Part shown: positions 1-10,824 of the stretch, piece by piece | How the letters are laid out: every line of letters starts with the position of its first letter | Numbering within the stretch: position 1 is the first letter of the stretch | Source of the DNA: Sphagnum compactum | Lineage: Eukaryota > Bryophyta > Sphagnopsida > Sphagnales | Length of the DNA: 64,000 nucleotides | Direction of reading: 5' to 3' | Assembly (NCBI GenBank): GCA_965153455.1 | Contig: OZ234499.1 | Coordinates: 13,946,271-14,010,270 of the forward strand | The notes under the pieces: model-generated | What the model was told of the DNA's origin: nothing | The model's input: the letters and a program-made list of their open reading frames with translations, nothing else | The model's database searches: none | Program-made: the position numbers and the translations under genes

Positions 1-990
1 CATGCCATTTTTTACTAAATGGTGTCATGTTTGGGGCATTCACAAGCATGCAACTCCAAAAAGTTCAACCAAAGGTCTTACTTTTTCAAAAGACTTGAAA
101 TGGAATAGCACAAGTATAATGTCAAAATCTGGTAAGATTTTTTTTTTGCCTAAGTTCAATTTTGAAGTCTATCTTCCTACAACCTTTTAGAATGAGAAAA
201 ATGAAGAGTCTATTTTCAGAAAACTTGATGAAGTCTTATGTGAAGATCTATTTTCTTGCAACTTTTTGTCCATTGCCCATTCATGATCAAAAAACTTGTT
301 CAGGTTCATGCCTATGGCAAATTCTTGTATGTGAAATACATTACAAGTCCTAATATGGACCTTCAACTATCTATGGTTGTTTTTGAAGTCCTACTTATTA
401 GTTTGCATTTTTTAAGAAGTAAATTTCTTTAAGTCCTAGATGTCCTATGTATATGATTCAATAAATTTCTTTAAGTCCTAACTTTCTTACATATATGGAA
501 CTCATATATTCCTTTTATTTTCCTAACTATCTTGGTGCCATCATATACAGTTCTTGTACAAAAGTCTTGTGGTTATAAGTAGTTGTAAAGTTTAGGAACC
601 TTCTTTTAGGAACTTCAGAAATTTCAATGGAATCCTTTGTGAAAGTAGTATTTTGTTTCAAAAGTCCAAGAACCGTTTTGCAAAAACTTCAAAAAATTTG
701 ATAAAGTCCTTCGTGAATATCAATAATTACCTGCAATCCTCGAGTTTAGGAAATATTTGGCAAGAACTTTAGGAAACTTGATAAATTTTTTTATGAAGAT
801 CAATAGTTGTATGCATTCCTAGAGTCTAAGGAACTATTTATAGGAATTGCAAGAAACTTGATACAATCTTTTTAGTTAATCACTACTTGTATAAAGTCAT
901 AACTAAATCCAGAAAATACTTCATCAGATACTTATATCAAGAAATTTTAGGACAATGGATCTAACAAAACATTCAAGTAAGTTGATATAG
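1..990. repeat. Degenerate ~80-bp repeat region, AT-rich
   Basis: No gene is visible. Between about 600 and 900 a unit of roughly 73-81 bp recurs about four times with strong divergence; its core resembles AACTTTAGGAAACTTGATAA followed by a pyrimidine stretch and a GTGAAGAT-like piece, seen near 611, 684, 765 and 845. A weaker copy lies near 205. Short ORFs here are chance openings in AT-rich DNA. Basis is by-eye alignment of the units. Confidence 0.45.
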
Positions 991-1579
991 AACTTAAGTG
1001 AGGGAGAATTGAATTCCTAGCAACCAACAAATGTTTGTCTTTTTGCAACCCACCAAAACTCACATTTCATGTTATAATCTAGGTCAAGAAACTTGAAATA
1101 TGTTTTGTTCAATTTGTTCACTAAATTTTTCATTCAATTTTATGTATGAAGATGGTTTTACCCTAGGAACATTGATTCGAAGCCCAACACCATTTAATGG
1201 TGAGATTCAAATGTGGCAAATTCCTGACATTAATGACAAAACCAATGTCCCTTTGATCTACACAATAGTTCAAGTTATAGCACATGTGTTTAAAGTTTCT
1301 ACTAACATTACAAAAAATCATGGTTTTTCAAAAAGTTCAACTTGACTAAAGTGTCCACATTGACCAAAATGATGTTCACTTTGACTAAAGGCACGGGGCA
1401 TGAAAAACACATGGTTCTTTTGGTTGGTTTTTTCGACTAAAGTGACCATTTTGACCAAGTGTTAAGTTGTACATCTAATTAAAAAGAACAATTTTTTTAA
1501 ATGGTCCATCAAGATGCCCATGGTTTAGTCAAATCGGCCATACTTAGTCAAATTGGCCATATTAATTTGGGTAGTTAGC
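991..1579. other. Intergenic DNA with TGACCAAA-type short motifs
   Basis: I see no gene. From about 1330 to 1560 the words TTGACTAAAG, TTGACCAAA and TTAGTCAAATCGGCCATA recur as short imperfect direct repeats; the last occurs twice in a row near 1525-1560. Similar words return at 2295-2440. This is probably decayed low-order repeat DNA. Confidence 0.35.
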
Positions 1580-1935
1580 CTACTTGTTATGCCTACTAGG
1601 CTACCTACCTACTTACCTACCATCTATCTACCTACCTATGTCCTATCTACCTACCTACCTACCTACCTACCTACCTACTTGCCTACCATCTACTTACCTA
1701 TGTTTTACCTACCTACCTATGTCCTATGTCCTACCATCTACCTACTTACCTACCTATTTATCTATTTACTTACTTATTATCTACCTACCTACCTATGTTT
1801 ATTTATTTATCTACCTACCTAATATCTACCTACATACCTACTTGTAGTTTACATAAGTAGGTATGTACATTTAAAAACATAGGTAGGTAAACATGTGCAC
1901 CTACCTATCTACCTAGTTAGGTACCTATTAATCTA
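1580..1935. repeat. CTAC tetranucleotide array with an inverted GTAG segment
   Basis: The run is dominated by CTAC/CTAT units from about 1580 to 1847. It then switches strand sense to GTAG-type units (1853-1895) and back to CTAC (1900-1925). Two overlapping apparent ORFs rich in Y, L, P and T come only from the repeat. A similar array surrounds LTRs near 32.3-33.7 kb. Confidence 0.9.
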
Positions 1936-2044
1936 CTTATGAAAAAAATTGAAGTTTAAATGTTCTTATCCACATTGACAAAAAAATCATGGAAGTTCAA
2001 GGAAGCATGTTAAATCCATTTGGTATCATATAATTTTACAAAAT

Positions 2045-2215
2045 CATGGGGTGGTTTGATAGCCAAGACATTGTGGAGCTAAGGAGACCAAGGTTCAATC
2101 CCCTCTACCAACATACATTATGTGGAATATGTATATTTGTATACATACCTTGTACATGTGTGTAAATGCATAGTACCTAGGTGGGTTGTGGATAGGTGAG
2201 TAGGTAGGTAGGTAC
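2045..2215 (+). mobile_element. tRNA-derived SINE-like unit
   Basis: A tRNA-like head carries GGTTCAATCCCC near 2092-2103, matching the RNA polymerase III B box (GGTTCRANNCC), and an A-box-like TGGTTTGATAGCC near 2052. Downstream are GTATACAT words and then a (GTAG)n tail at 2199-2213. The same order of head, GTATACAT words and CTAC/GTAG end occurs at 34771-34925. The A box is weak, so this is a relic rather than a tRNA gene. Confidence 0.5.
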
Positions 2216-4340
2216 TTACTTTTATTTATTATTTGCATTTTTATTTTTACAAATTGAACTTTTTTTTAACTAAATATTTGTGGTTGCCCAATTTTTTGTC
2301 CAATTTGACTAGTCAAAAAGATCATTTTGTGGTCAGTCAAAAATCCACTAGTCAAGTTGGATGTGTTCAAATCGAATTGTCTAGTATAACTAAATGGTCA
2401 AATTGACCAAATGTCAAAATGACTGGTTTTTTGTTTAGTTTTCCAATCAAATAATCCATGATTTCCTGTAGTGTGATGAGCTTTAGAATCAACCATGTCC
2501 AATGCCCAAATCTAATTCAATTCCACCACAGAGTCAATGTACCATTTACTTCAATTGCCTTGCACAATTAAACTTGAAGTATGTAATTATTTTTTAAAAA
2601 TTGAACTAGTGTTTTGCATACAATATCCTTTTTGTTTATGATTTGACCAAGATTGATATGTATGTTTTGTCTATCAAATTATTGTGCAAAGTTGTGGGTA
2701 CTCAAATTTTTGGTTTGATGTGTCCAAGGATTAACATCATGTCCAACTTGCGAAAACTTAATGATGGTTGGAAGCCCCTTGGAGCTTCTATCCCACTAAA
2801 TTTGTTGGTCTTGTCATTGACCAGAGCATTTGATGCTTCAATTGGTACTAATGTTACCTCTATCAGGTCTGGATCCAAAAGATAAACTTAATAGTGATGC
2901 CCTCTTGTGCAACTCTTCAATTGGGAACTTCACAATGTGAATTTACTTGTTGTCATTAATGTGCCTTTGAATCCTATATGTTCAAGTTGTTTCATTTATT
3001 TTAAGTTGGAAATAATTATCAATTTGAATTTGTAGATTTATTACATATGGATTGACATGTATTGATTGTTTCTTTTGCAGATTGATTACATTCTCAAGTT
3101 TTTATTTATGTTGAAGGTGGCTACAGTTGTCAAACCATATCTATAGTATGAACTTTTAGACATCACTCAATATTAATCTATTTAGAACTATACTTGCATG
3201 TGCAATGGTACAAACTTCCATCATATTGCTTTGGTTCTTTGGGGTCTATCAATTTTTATCAATTTGCATCTAGTTCCACAATTAATCATCTTTTGGCTTA
3301 GTACCTTTTTAGTCTTTACAAATTCCTCCTATATACACATTTGTGTGTATGTGGGAATCCAACTTTCTTGTATTACACCTATCCTTACCATAAGGACTTT
3401 GACATCTTTTGAAAATAACATCGATTTTGCTTATATGCTCTACTATTCTTTCATATAAAGGAGTGGGAAGTAGGAATTTAGGTCTCAATAACTAGTTATT
3501 AACACATGGGCACATATGCAGGAATGTGTATGTAGATATGGATGTGAATCTATTAAAGCCCCTAAACTCTGTCCACAATATATTTGGATATGAAATTTTA
3601 GCAGTTCATGGAAATGTCCACATAAATGACATTGCAATGCCCTGTTTTTTGAAATTTTGGCTGTGAATGATCTTAATGTAAAATAGGTGGAAGATCTTGC
3701 TTATGACATTTAAATCTTGCTAACAATGACAAGCTTCAAATCATGATACTCCAAAGGTAAACTTGAAACTCAATAACCTAAATTATACAATGAATGAATT
3801 AAGTCATGGTTTTTTTGTTCATATATCTATTTTGTTTATCATATAATTCTCGTGGTGTAGTTCCATCATCTTGTGTGTTCACAATTTGCATTTTTCTCTT
3901 TTTAGTTAAGCTTGTCTTACATCACCAATGGAATCGATTTCACCCACGTAATAATCTTGATATATAAGCGAGTGGTCCTAGTCATTATTAGTTTATTCAT
4001 GTTGGCAGCAATCTTAACAATAAAAACCTTCATTCTTGGTCAAATTCATGGTGCACACATGTAGATCTCTACTACCCTCTTTGATAGTGTTGAATTTATA
4101 AGGATATTTAGGATTTTTTAGCTAGATGAAATATGGAATGAAATTACATTTCAAAATCACAAAAAATCACCAACATTTTAATCAAGAAGTATGTGAATGT
4201 TTAATGAAAAAAAAAATCTACCAAAAAAAATATTTCATATATGTAATGGTCATTCAAACTAATGTTTTAAGAATGATTTTGGGACAAGACATTCCTATTG
4301 TATACCCCAACCTTGAATGGACCCAATTTAGGTCAACCTA
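2216..4340. other. Intergenic DNA, nothing recognised
   Basis: AT-rich sequence with short openings only. The longest (2643-2885, 80 codons) has no recognisable motif and no neighbouring signal that supports expression. I do not see LTR ends, exon-intron patterns or RNA genes here. Confidence 0.3.
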
Positions 4341-4560
4341 GGGTGGCCCAAGTTAACCTAGGCTAAAAAAACTTATTTTTATATGTTTGTGATAACTATG
4401 TTTGTTACAAATAAAATGTGATGGTGCAATGGTTAAAGATTTCAACCTTCAAAATGGAGGTGAGGGGTTCAAATCCTTTAATTCTCATCTTGTATATTAT
4501 TTAGTTCTTAGGAATAGGTGGTTAACTTAGCTTACATCCTTTTTAGCCTAGGCTTGTCCA
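4341..4560 (+). mobile_element. SINE-like unit with B box, flanked by inverted CCTAGGCTAAAAA words
   Basis: The tRNA-like head at 4417-4490 has A-box-like TGGTGCAATGGTT (4422-4434) and a perfect B box GGTTCAAATCC (4466-4476). It lies between inverted copies of CCTAGGCTAAAAA (near 4360 and, complementary, near 4545). The outer inverted copies could mean a foldback element that contains a tRNA-like core, or a chance pairing in a CCTAGG-rich area. Confidence 0.45.
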
Positions 4561-4573
4561 TACCATTGTATGT

Positions 4574-4614
4574 GTCACATGGAGTTTTTTCCTTCACAAA
4601 AAACTCCACGTGGC
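4574..4614. repeat. Short hairpin, 17-nt arms
   Basis: The left arm GTCACATGGAGTTTTTT pairs with the right arm AAAAAACTCCACGTGGC around a 7-nt loop, with two mismatches that would be G-U pairs in RNA. The right arm contains CACGTGG, a G-box-like word. No function is implied by position. Confidence 0.6.
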
Positions 4615-4619
4615 ATATA

Positions 4620-5617
4620 TAGTCACATTGGTAGTCACATATCACTTGCGACTACATATATGATTATATAAAATATTAAGTAGCATTAAAGGAACTAATA
4701 AAAAATGATGATTTAATTAAATTTCATATACTAAATAAACTATTAATATTTATAGAAAGAAATAATAATAATTCATGTTATTGTTAATTTCATTTTTTTC
4801 ATCCTATGAATTGTTGATAGGTGAAAGCATGGTAAAGTATATAAAAAAAGTTGACAAAACAATGTCAAGTTAAAAAAAAGACAATTTGTCATAAAAACAC
4901 ACAAAAATAGATTCAATTTTACTTAAATTTCATTTTGAAACTATTGAGCCTTCAATTGGGTTTATTGTAAATCAATTACAAATTTTCAAAAACTTTGGAA
5001 TAATAAAAGTAAAGAATAAATACATTTGAGTTTGACTAGTCAATATGGTGTTCAAACCTACTTTTTCATTAAAAATTTTAATGAAATCTACATGTATGAA
5101 GTTATAGCATAAAGATCATTGTATATTCAATGGCATCACCAGAAAACAAATCTACTTTATCTTTGGTAGAATATACTTGACACATACTTGAACCAAATCT
5201 TACACTGCAAAAAGTAGGTTTTAAAGCTACTTGCATTTAGAAAAGTCTACTTCAAAACCTACATTTACAATGCAAAATTTAAAAATTAATGCATAATAAT
5301 GAAGAAGTATCTTGTAATTTATCATTCAACTAAAAAGATTGAATGTATAATAATTTTGTGATGGGTTTTGGTCACTTTTTGTTCACTTGACAAGTAGACT
5401 AACAAGTACTTTTAGTTGTACACTTTACCGTGTTTTCACCTTAACACATGTCACAACCTAAGCTAGGACAAAAACCTAATTTATATAACTTAGTAGGCTA
5501 ACTAATTTAGGTACCTAGGCGGGCCTAAGTAGGCACCTAGGTTAAGTAACCTAGCTATGTTTGTAAGGTATATATGGTCAATAGACCATCATTGACCACA
5601 ACTATGTCACTTGTGAA
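4620..5617. other. AT-rich intergenic DNA, nothing recognised
   Basis: I see only short words such as GTAGTCACATAT that recur near 6.8 kb, and CCTAGG-type words near 5500-5560. No gene, LTR end or RNA gene is supported. Confidence 0.3.
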
Positions 5618-5690
5618 AAGGTTTGATCTTTAAACCCCAAGGATGGATATCAACTCCTTTGCCATCAAACTACCCCACTTGATGTGAAAA
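5618..5690 (-). mobile_element. SINE-like head fragment (minus strand)
   Basis: Read on the minus strand, GGGGTAGTTTGATGGCAAAG resembles the start of the unit at 2047 (GGGGTGGTTTGATAGCCAAG). It is followed about 35 bases later by a B-box-like GGGGTTTAAAGATC. The B box is degraded. I assign it by similarity to the 2045 unit. Confidence 0.4.
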
Positions 5691-6807
5691 TATAATAGGA
5701 TGCATTCTATTTATTCCATACTTGATTTTAAACATTACAAAAACATCAACTTCAATATTTCATATCTTATTGATAATTGTCCAAATGGAAAAATTAAAAG
5801 TTTATTCCTAAAATATTCAATGATGAACACGATTCAATATTTTTTTTTTCCAAAAATGTACATTAATGTCATTTTTTTTAAAAATCTTGTTTAATTGAAT
5901 TACATTTGGATGATGATTTAGTGGAAAAACAATTCAAGTGCATGATTTATAAATGGAAAAATATTTTTGCTAATTTTTAATAATAAATAAATAAATTAAC
6001 TCTCACATTTTAATCTTTCATGTCATTATGAAAATATTATACAATGTGAATTATAATATATCATAATTTTAATTAATGGAAATATTTTTTTATAAATGGA
6101 AAATATATCAATCACATTTTAGAAAAAATATATATATTTTTAAATATAAGTTATATTATTTATGATGTATAATATTATTTATATTTTTAATTTTTAATAT
6201 AAAAATATTTTATTAATGATGGATAATTTAATGAATTTCATGGAGTTTTATATATTATATTTTTACAAAAATAATATATAAATTTTATCTAAAATTATGA
6301 TCAAATAAATTATATATATTTTAATTATCTTAAACTTCTTTTTGATTAAAAATATATTTCAGACTTGATTATAATTGCAATATGTTGTAATTTTACCAAT
6401 AAAATTTAATTTAGATGTATAAAATATAATTAAATAACCATCATATATAATATTTATAAATAGATCGAAACTCAAATATATTTAATAAAATATAATAATT
6501 TATATTTTTAATGTGAATAAACAATAAAATACCAATAAAAGAAGAGACAAGCTAATTATCAAGAAAATATTGTAATTTCAAAGATGCCATATATGTTTTA
6601 ATTATCAAGGTATTGTAAATGGAAAATTTATTAGGCTCGAATTGCCAAAACAACTATGGCCAATTGTAAAAACTAGGTTTTCATCCATCCAAGTATCCAT
6701 TCAATATTGGATGAAAAAATGTGGACTTTCATTTTTTTCTCCATCCAAACATGTAGTAGTCACAAATTATAATCACATTTGCAATTTCATTTAGTTATAT
6801 CAACATT
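5691..6807. other. Very AT-rich intergenic DNA
   Basis: Almost wholly A/T from about 5900 to 6600, with ATATAT and TTTAAT runs. ORFs here are short and biased by composition. Nothing else is recognised. Confidence 0.4.
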
Positions 6808-6848
6808 GTAGTCGCATATGTGATTACAATAATCACATATATGACTAC
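6808..6848. repeat. Near-perfect hairpin, 19-nt arms, 3-nt loop
   Basis: GTAGTCGCATATGTGATTA pairs with TAATCACATATATGACTAC around CAA, with two mismatches. Related GTAGTCAC/CACATAT words are scattered around it (6755-6785, 6850-6890) and near 4630, so it sits in a family of small palindromic words. Confidence 0.65.
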
Positions 6849-6929
6849 ACACATTTATAATTAAAGTGACACATAAGACTAACTTGACTGTAGTTGCTAA
6901 AGTAGTTGATTTGGACACAAGTTGTGTCT

Positions 6930-8690
6930 ATAGTCATAAATATATGGTTGGAATGGACAAATTTTCTTCTAGTGAATGTGGTCCAAATACTAGTGTAGTA
7001 ATGTGATCCAAGTACTACTAGACATTCAACAAGTATTTTAGGAATGAATCTAAATTAAATATGGGATTTTATATTTGGTTCATAATATTTTGATATGTTT
7101 TACAACTATTCAAAACTAATGATTTCACTTTCTATTTGTGTTGAAAATTGGGCTCATATTTTAGTGTTCACAAGCTCCCTAACACCTGTAATTGTTTTTA
7201 TGTTTTGTAAAATGATGAGTGAGTATTGCTTGATGTCATGAACAATGCCATGAAGGTGGCCACAAAAAATTTGTTGCAACTAAACAAGGAAACATGTGGC
7301 CTTGAAAATGTGTATAATTTTAATCCATCTACATCATACTTGGACAGACCCAATGTGGATACACCAATTGTTATTAAAGGATCCTAATCCACCCAACATT
7401 CATAGATGGGTGAGTCTACAAGCATTGTTGTTTCCAATCTCTTGAAAGTGCAACTTGTTAGAACTTTAATATCAACATCAATTGATAGAATCCTACCAAA
7501 AAATTTAAGTCAAATGCAATTGTCAAATTGGAATATCTTCCCAATATATCAACCAAGATCAACATGCAAATATCAAAATCTTCAACACCTTCAACAAAAA
7601 TTGTGTTGTTGAATGGTCTAAAATCTCAAGTGCTACATGCAAGTACTATTGACATTAACAATTTGTCTATCCCAACAATTTTAGGAGTTGCATCAAGTTC
7701 TTTAAACAACTAATGTTTTAGGAGTTGCATCAAAGGTTCTAAAGGAAAGTCCCAAATGCCTTTGCCAATACCCAAGCTTGAAAATTCTTCTCTAGGAAGA
7801 TGGTGAAAAAACATAAAATCCAAGCACTTTGCATCAACACCCACAACATCCATGAAAGGTGTTGGAAACAAAAGGAATGTAGAATCTAAGTAGCAGAGAA
7901 GGGACTATCATTTGCCCATGACTAAGTTTAAAGCTTTGGAAAAACACTTGAATTAATGATATTTAGTTTAATCAATGTGCATGAAAATGTTTGGAAATTC
8001 TAGGGGACCTTATGGGAGGAACAACAAAATGGCAATAGATATCAAGTAATGAGGATGAAAAGGATGAGGGGAAGCATGATGAAGATGATGTACTTGAAGA
8101 AAATGGGGTAAATTCAAGCAAAGAGGAAGAGGATGAACTAGAATAGGAGGAGCAAGTTGTAAAGTCTCCATGTCATGTTAAATAAAGCATACAAATTAAG
8201 AAACTAACATCCAAATTGGTCCCAAAGGTGAATACAAGGCAACTATAGTTGTTTTACAAGTTAGCATGAGGAGTAGTCTAGGTCCTTTAGTAAAAGACAT
8301 TACTACACCTCTAGAAACAAAGAACATGACAAAAAAAATACTTATAAATAAAGACTCCTATAGGCAAGAAGGTTAACAAGATGAAGATGAATATTACCTT
8401 TGAAAAGATACTTACAAATAAGTTTAAAAGGAAATCCAAGGAGGACATGGACTTTGGTATAAAGTTAATAAAGTTAGCTTCACAAAAAATTAACAAGATT
8501 TTGAGTTATGTGGATATCAATAAATGTACACCTAATTTTGAAACTACACATGTTCACCCCCATTTTGAGACACTTGCAAAATTTGTAAGATATCAAGAGT
8601 ACTACAAATGTGAAGGATTATGCTATAATGAAAGGTTAACCCCCTCATGTTGAAGGTTTAGATTATCAATGCAAAGTTATTCAATGTGAA
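6930..8690 (+). pseudogene. Possible degenerate coding relic with an acidic stretch, function unknown
   Basis: The plus strand shows several short openings with less biased composition than the flanks. Examples are 7406-7612, an acidic stretch rich in D/E near 8045-8145, and a 90-codon lysine-rich opening at 8381-8653. They are not in one frame, many stops separate them, and I recognise no domain. It may be an old transposon ORF. The assignment rests on composition alone and could be wrong. Confidence 0.2.
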
Positions 8691-9054
8691 ATTCAAGGAT
8701 CAAAAACAAAAACACAACATATTTATTATATAAAATCTCAAAGACATCTCAGTAATCTAGTGGTATAATGGGTGGTGGCAAAAAACTCCTAATGGAAAAA
8801 AAAAAAAGTTTATATCCATTTTGTGATGCCATTTTTTTCTCAGATTACAAAAACATATTAATACAAAAGTGATGTGTAATTCACTAGCCTAAATCATTAT
8901 GGGAAATAGGTTCACCCCACCTTAATCATTTCACCTTGGTTAAAATTGTGTCATATAAAGTCATTATGTGCATCATGTTTCACTATTAATTGACATAATT
9001 CACTACTAATTATTAGAGTAATTCACTATAATAAATCAACTTATTTTATGTTGT
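8691..9054. other. Intergenic DNA, nothing recognised
   Basis: AT-rich. A weak tRNA-like word, TCTAGTGGTATAATGGGTGG, near 8756-8775 lacks a matching B box. Nothing else is supported. Confidence 0.25.
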
Positions 9055-10215
9055 TATTGTAAATACCCTAGGTTATACCCTAAACTATTTTATACTATAC
9101 CTTAAGCTCTTCCTTAAAATATTATGCATTAGTTTACCTTACTTTAAATTATTTCAAACTATACCCCAAATTATTTTAAGTTTTTTTAGGCTATATCCTA
9201 TGTTATATTCTAGGTTATACCTTAGGCTATGGTACCTTCAACTATTATAGGTTGTACTTTAATTTTACCTTTGGTGGGACAAATTTTGAAGTTGCAACTT
9301 AATTGCAAACTAGGTTACAATTAAAAATATTATCTCATGTCCTTGGTCCTCTTTTTTAAATTAATAAATTATATAATTAATTAATTAATTAAAAAACTAA
9401 CCAACATATTAGTCTTAATTATTAATTAATTTTTCATAAATAACTACTATTTAATGCTTAGTATTAATAATTAATATATAATAATTATTAATTATTTCCT
9501 AATTATTAATGAGTTAATATAGTAATTTTTTATGAAAAATTAATCAATAATTTATGACCAATAAATACACCTTTATAAATACATGCATGGAAACATACCC
9601 CCATTATAGCCCTAATAGAATTTATCAAAAATATACATACCTTTCAAAAAAATTGTTACTTATGTATATTAATAATGGCTATGTTGCCACTTTAATGATG
9701 CGATTAAGTTTGAACGTTCCATTTGCAACTAATGGGACATATGGGCATTATCATGGATGAAAATAATCCTAATGTAAAGGATGAAGAAGTCATTGATTCC
9801 AAATGTAATTGTAGCATAGTCGCAAAAATGGTCAAAAGTGTAAAATAGTTGTAAAAATGACTAGAATTAGTTACAAATGACAATTAGTTACACATAATTA
9901 TAAATGCATTAGTTACATTTTGGGGGATTTCTTCTAATGTTTTAAATTACTCTACCTTTAAGATATAATAACCTATAATAGCATAGGATAGAACAACCTA
10001 AAATAGTCTATAATAAAATATATGAACATAAGGTAGAATATCCTAAAATAATTTTTAAAAAGAATTTTTTTAAATAATTTAAAGTGGAATAACCATAAGT
10101 AATTTATAATATCCTAATGTGGAATAGCCTAAAATAGTCTATCTATGGTAACTTTAAAATAGTTTATGACTACCCTATGGTACCCTAAACATAGTCAAAG
10201 GTAGCCTATACTAAC
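9055..10215. repeat. Large imperfect inverted repeat of TATACCTTAGG-type words
   Basis: The left side (about 9055-9265) has words such as AACTATTTTATACTATACC, CTTTAAATTATTTCAAAC and CTATTATAGGTTGTAC. The reverse complement of about 9940-10215 has the same order of similar words, for example ACTTTAAATTATTTAAA and GCTATTATAGGTTAT. Arms are about 210-280 bp with a spacer of about 680 bp of AT-rich DNA. A further same-sense fragment lies at 10690-10800. It could be a foldback element or a cluster of a short degenerate repeat. Confidence 0.35.
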
Positions 10216-10565
10216 ATTACACCATTATATGTCTCAATTCACTATGTTTTTCATTAGATTTTGAGTGGATTTTAACAGATTTACCATGGCAAATGTGGTC
10301 AACCCATTAATGAATGGAGACCAATTGTTCTAGATAAATTAATTCATTAGTAATCAATTAAATTCACTATTATTTACTCATTAATATCTAATCAATTTTG
10401 TTAATGGTTAATTCATTAGACTAACCTCTTAATTCATAATTAAGCTAGGCTAAAAACATAAATTAAAAACCTTAAAACCTAAGTTAAATATTTAGAAATC
10501 TAACTTAGGTTAGGCACGTAAGAACCTAAGTCACTTAACCCATCAACTTCAAATGCAAATGTGAA

Positions 10566-10640
10566 AGTTTGAACCCCTCGTTTCCTCTCACTTTTTTCTA
10601 GCTTCATGCTGAAGAACAAGTCCTCTACCATTAGACCATT
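10566..10640 (-). mobile_element. tRNA-like SINE head (minus strand)
   Basis: On the minus strand TGGTCTAATGGTAGAGG (A-box region, 10622-10638) is followed by GGGGTTCAAACTTTC (B box, about 10563-10577). The spacing is about 50 nt, tRNA-like, but the stems do not pair well enough for a working tRNA. I call it SINE-derived or a pseudo-tRNA. Confidence 0.45.
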
Positions 10641-10824
10641 ATTTAAATAAAGGAAGTGATATGTCACATTATTTTCCTAACCTATGTGTAGGTTATTATA
10701 AACTATTCTTAAACTAATGTAGCCTAACAATTAACTATTTTTAAACTACCATAGGCAAGTTATTTATAATTAATCCACCTTTGGTTATTATAGGCTATTC
10801 CTCTTTCTCCTTGGATGCTTGCAG

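Noticed and set aside
1553-1847. Two overlapping Leu/Tyr/Pro/Thr-rich ORFs
   Set aside because: They are translations of the CTAC array.
4417-4490. Functional tRNA gene
   Set aside because: A and B boxes are present but acceptor and anticodon stems do not pair; SINE-derived is more likely. The same applies to 2047, 10566 and 34771.
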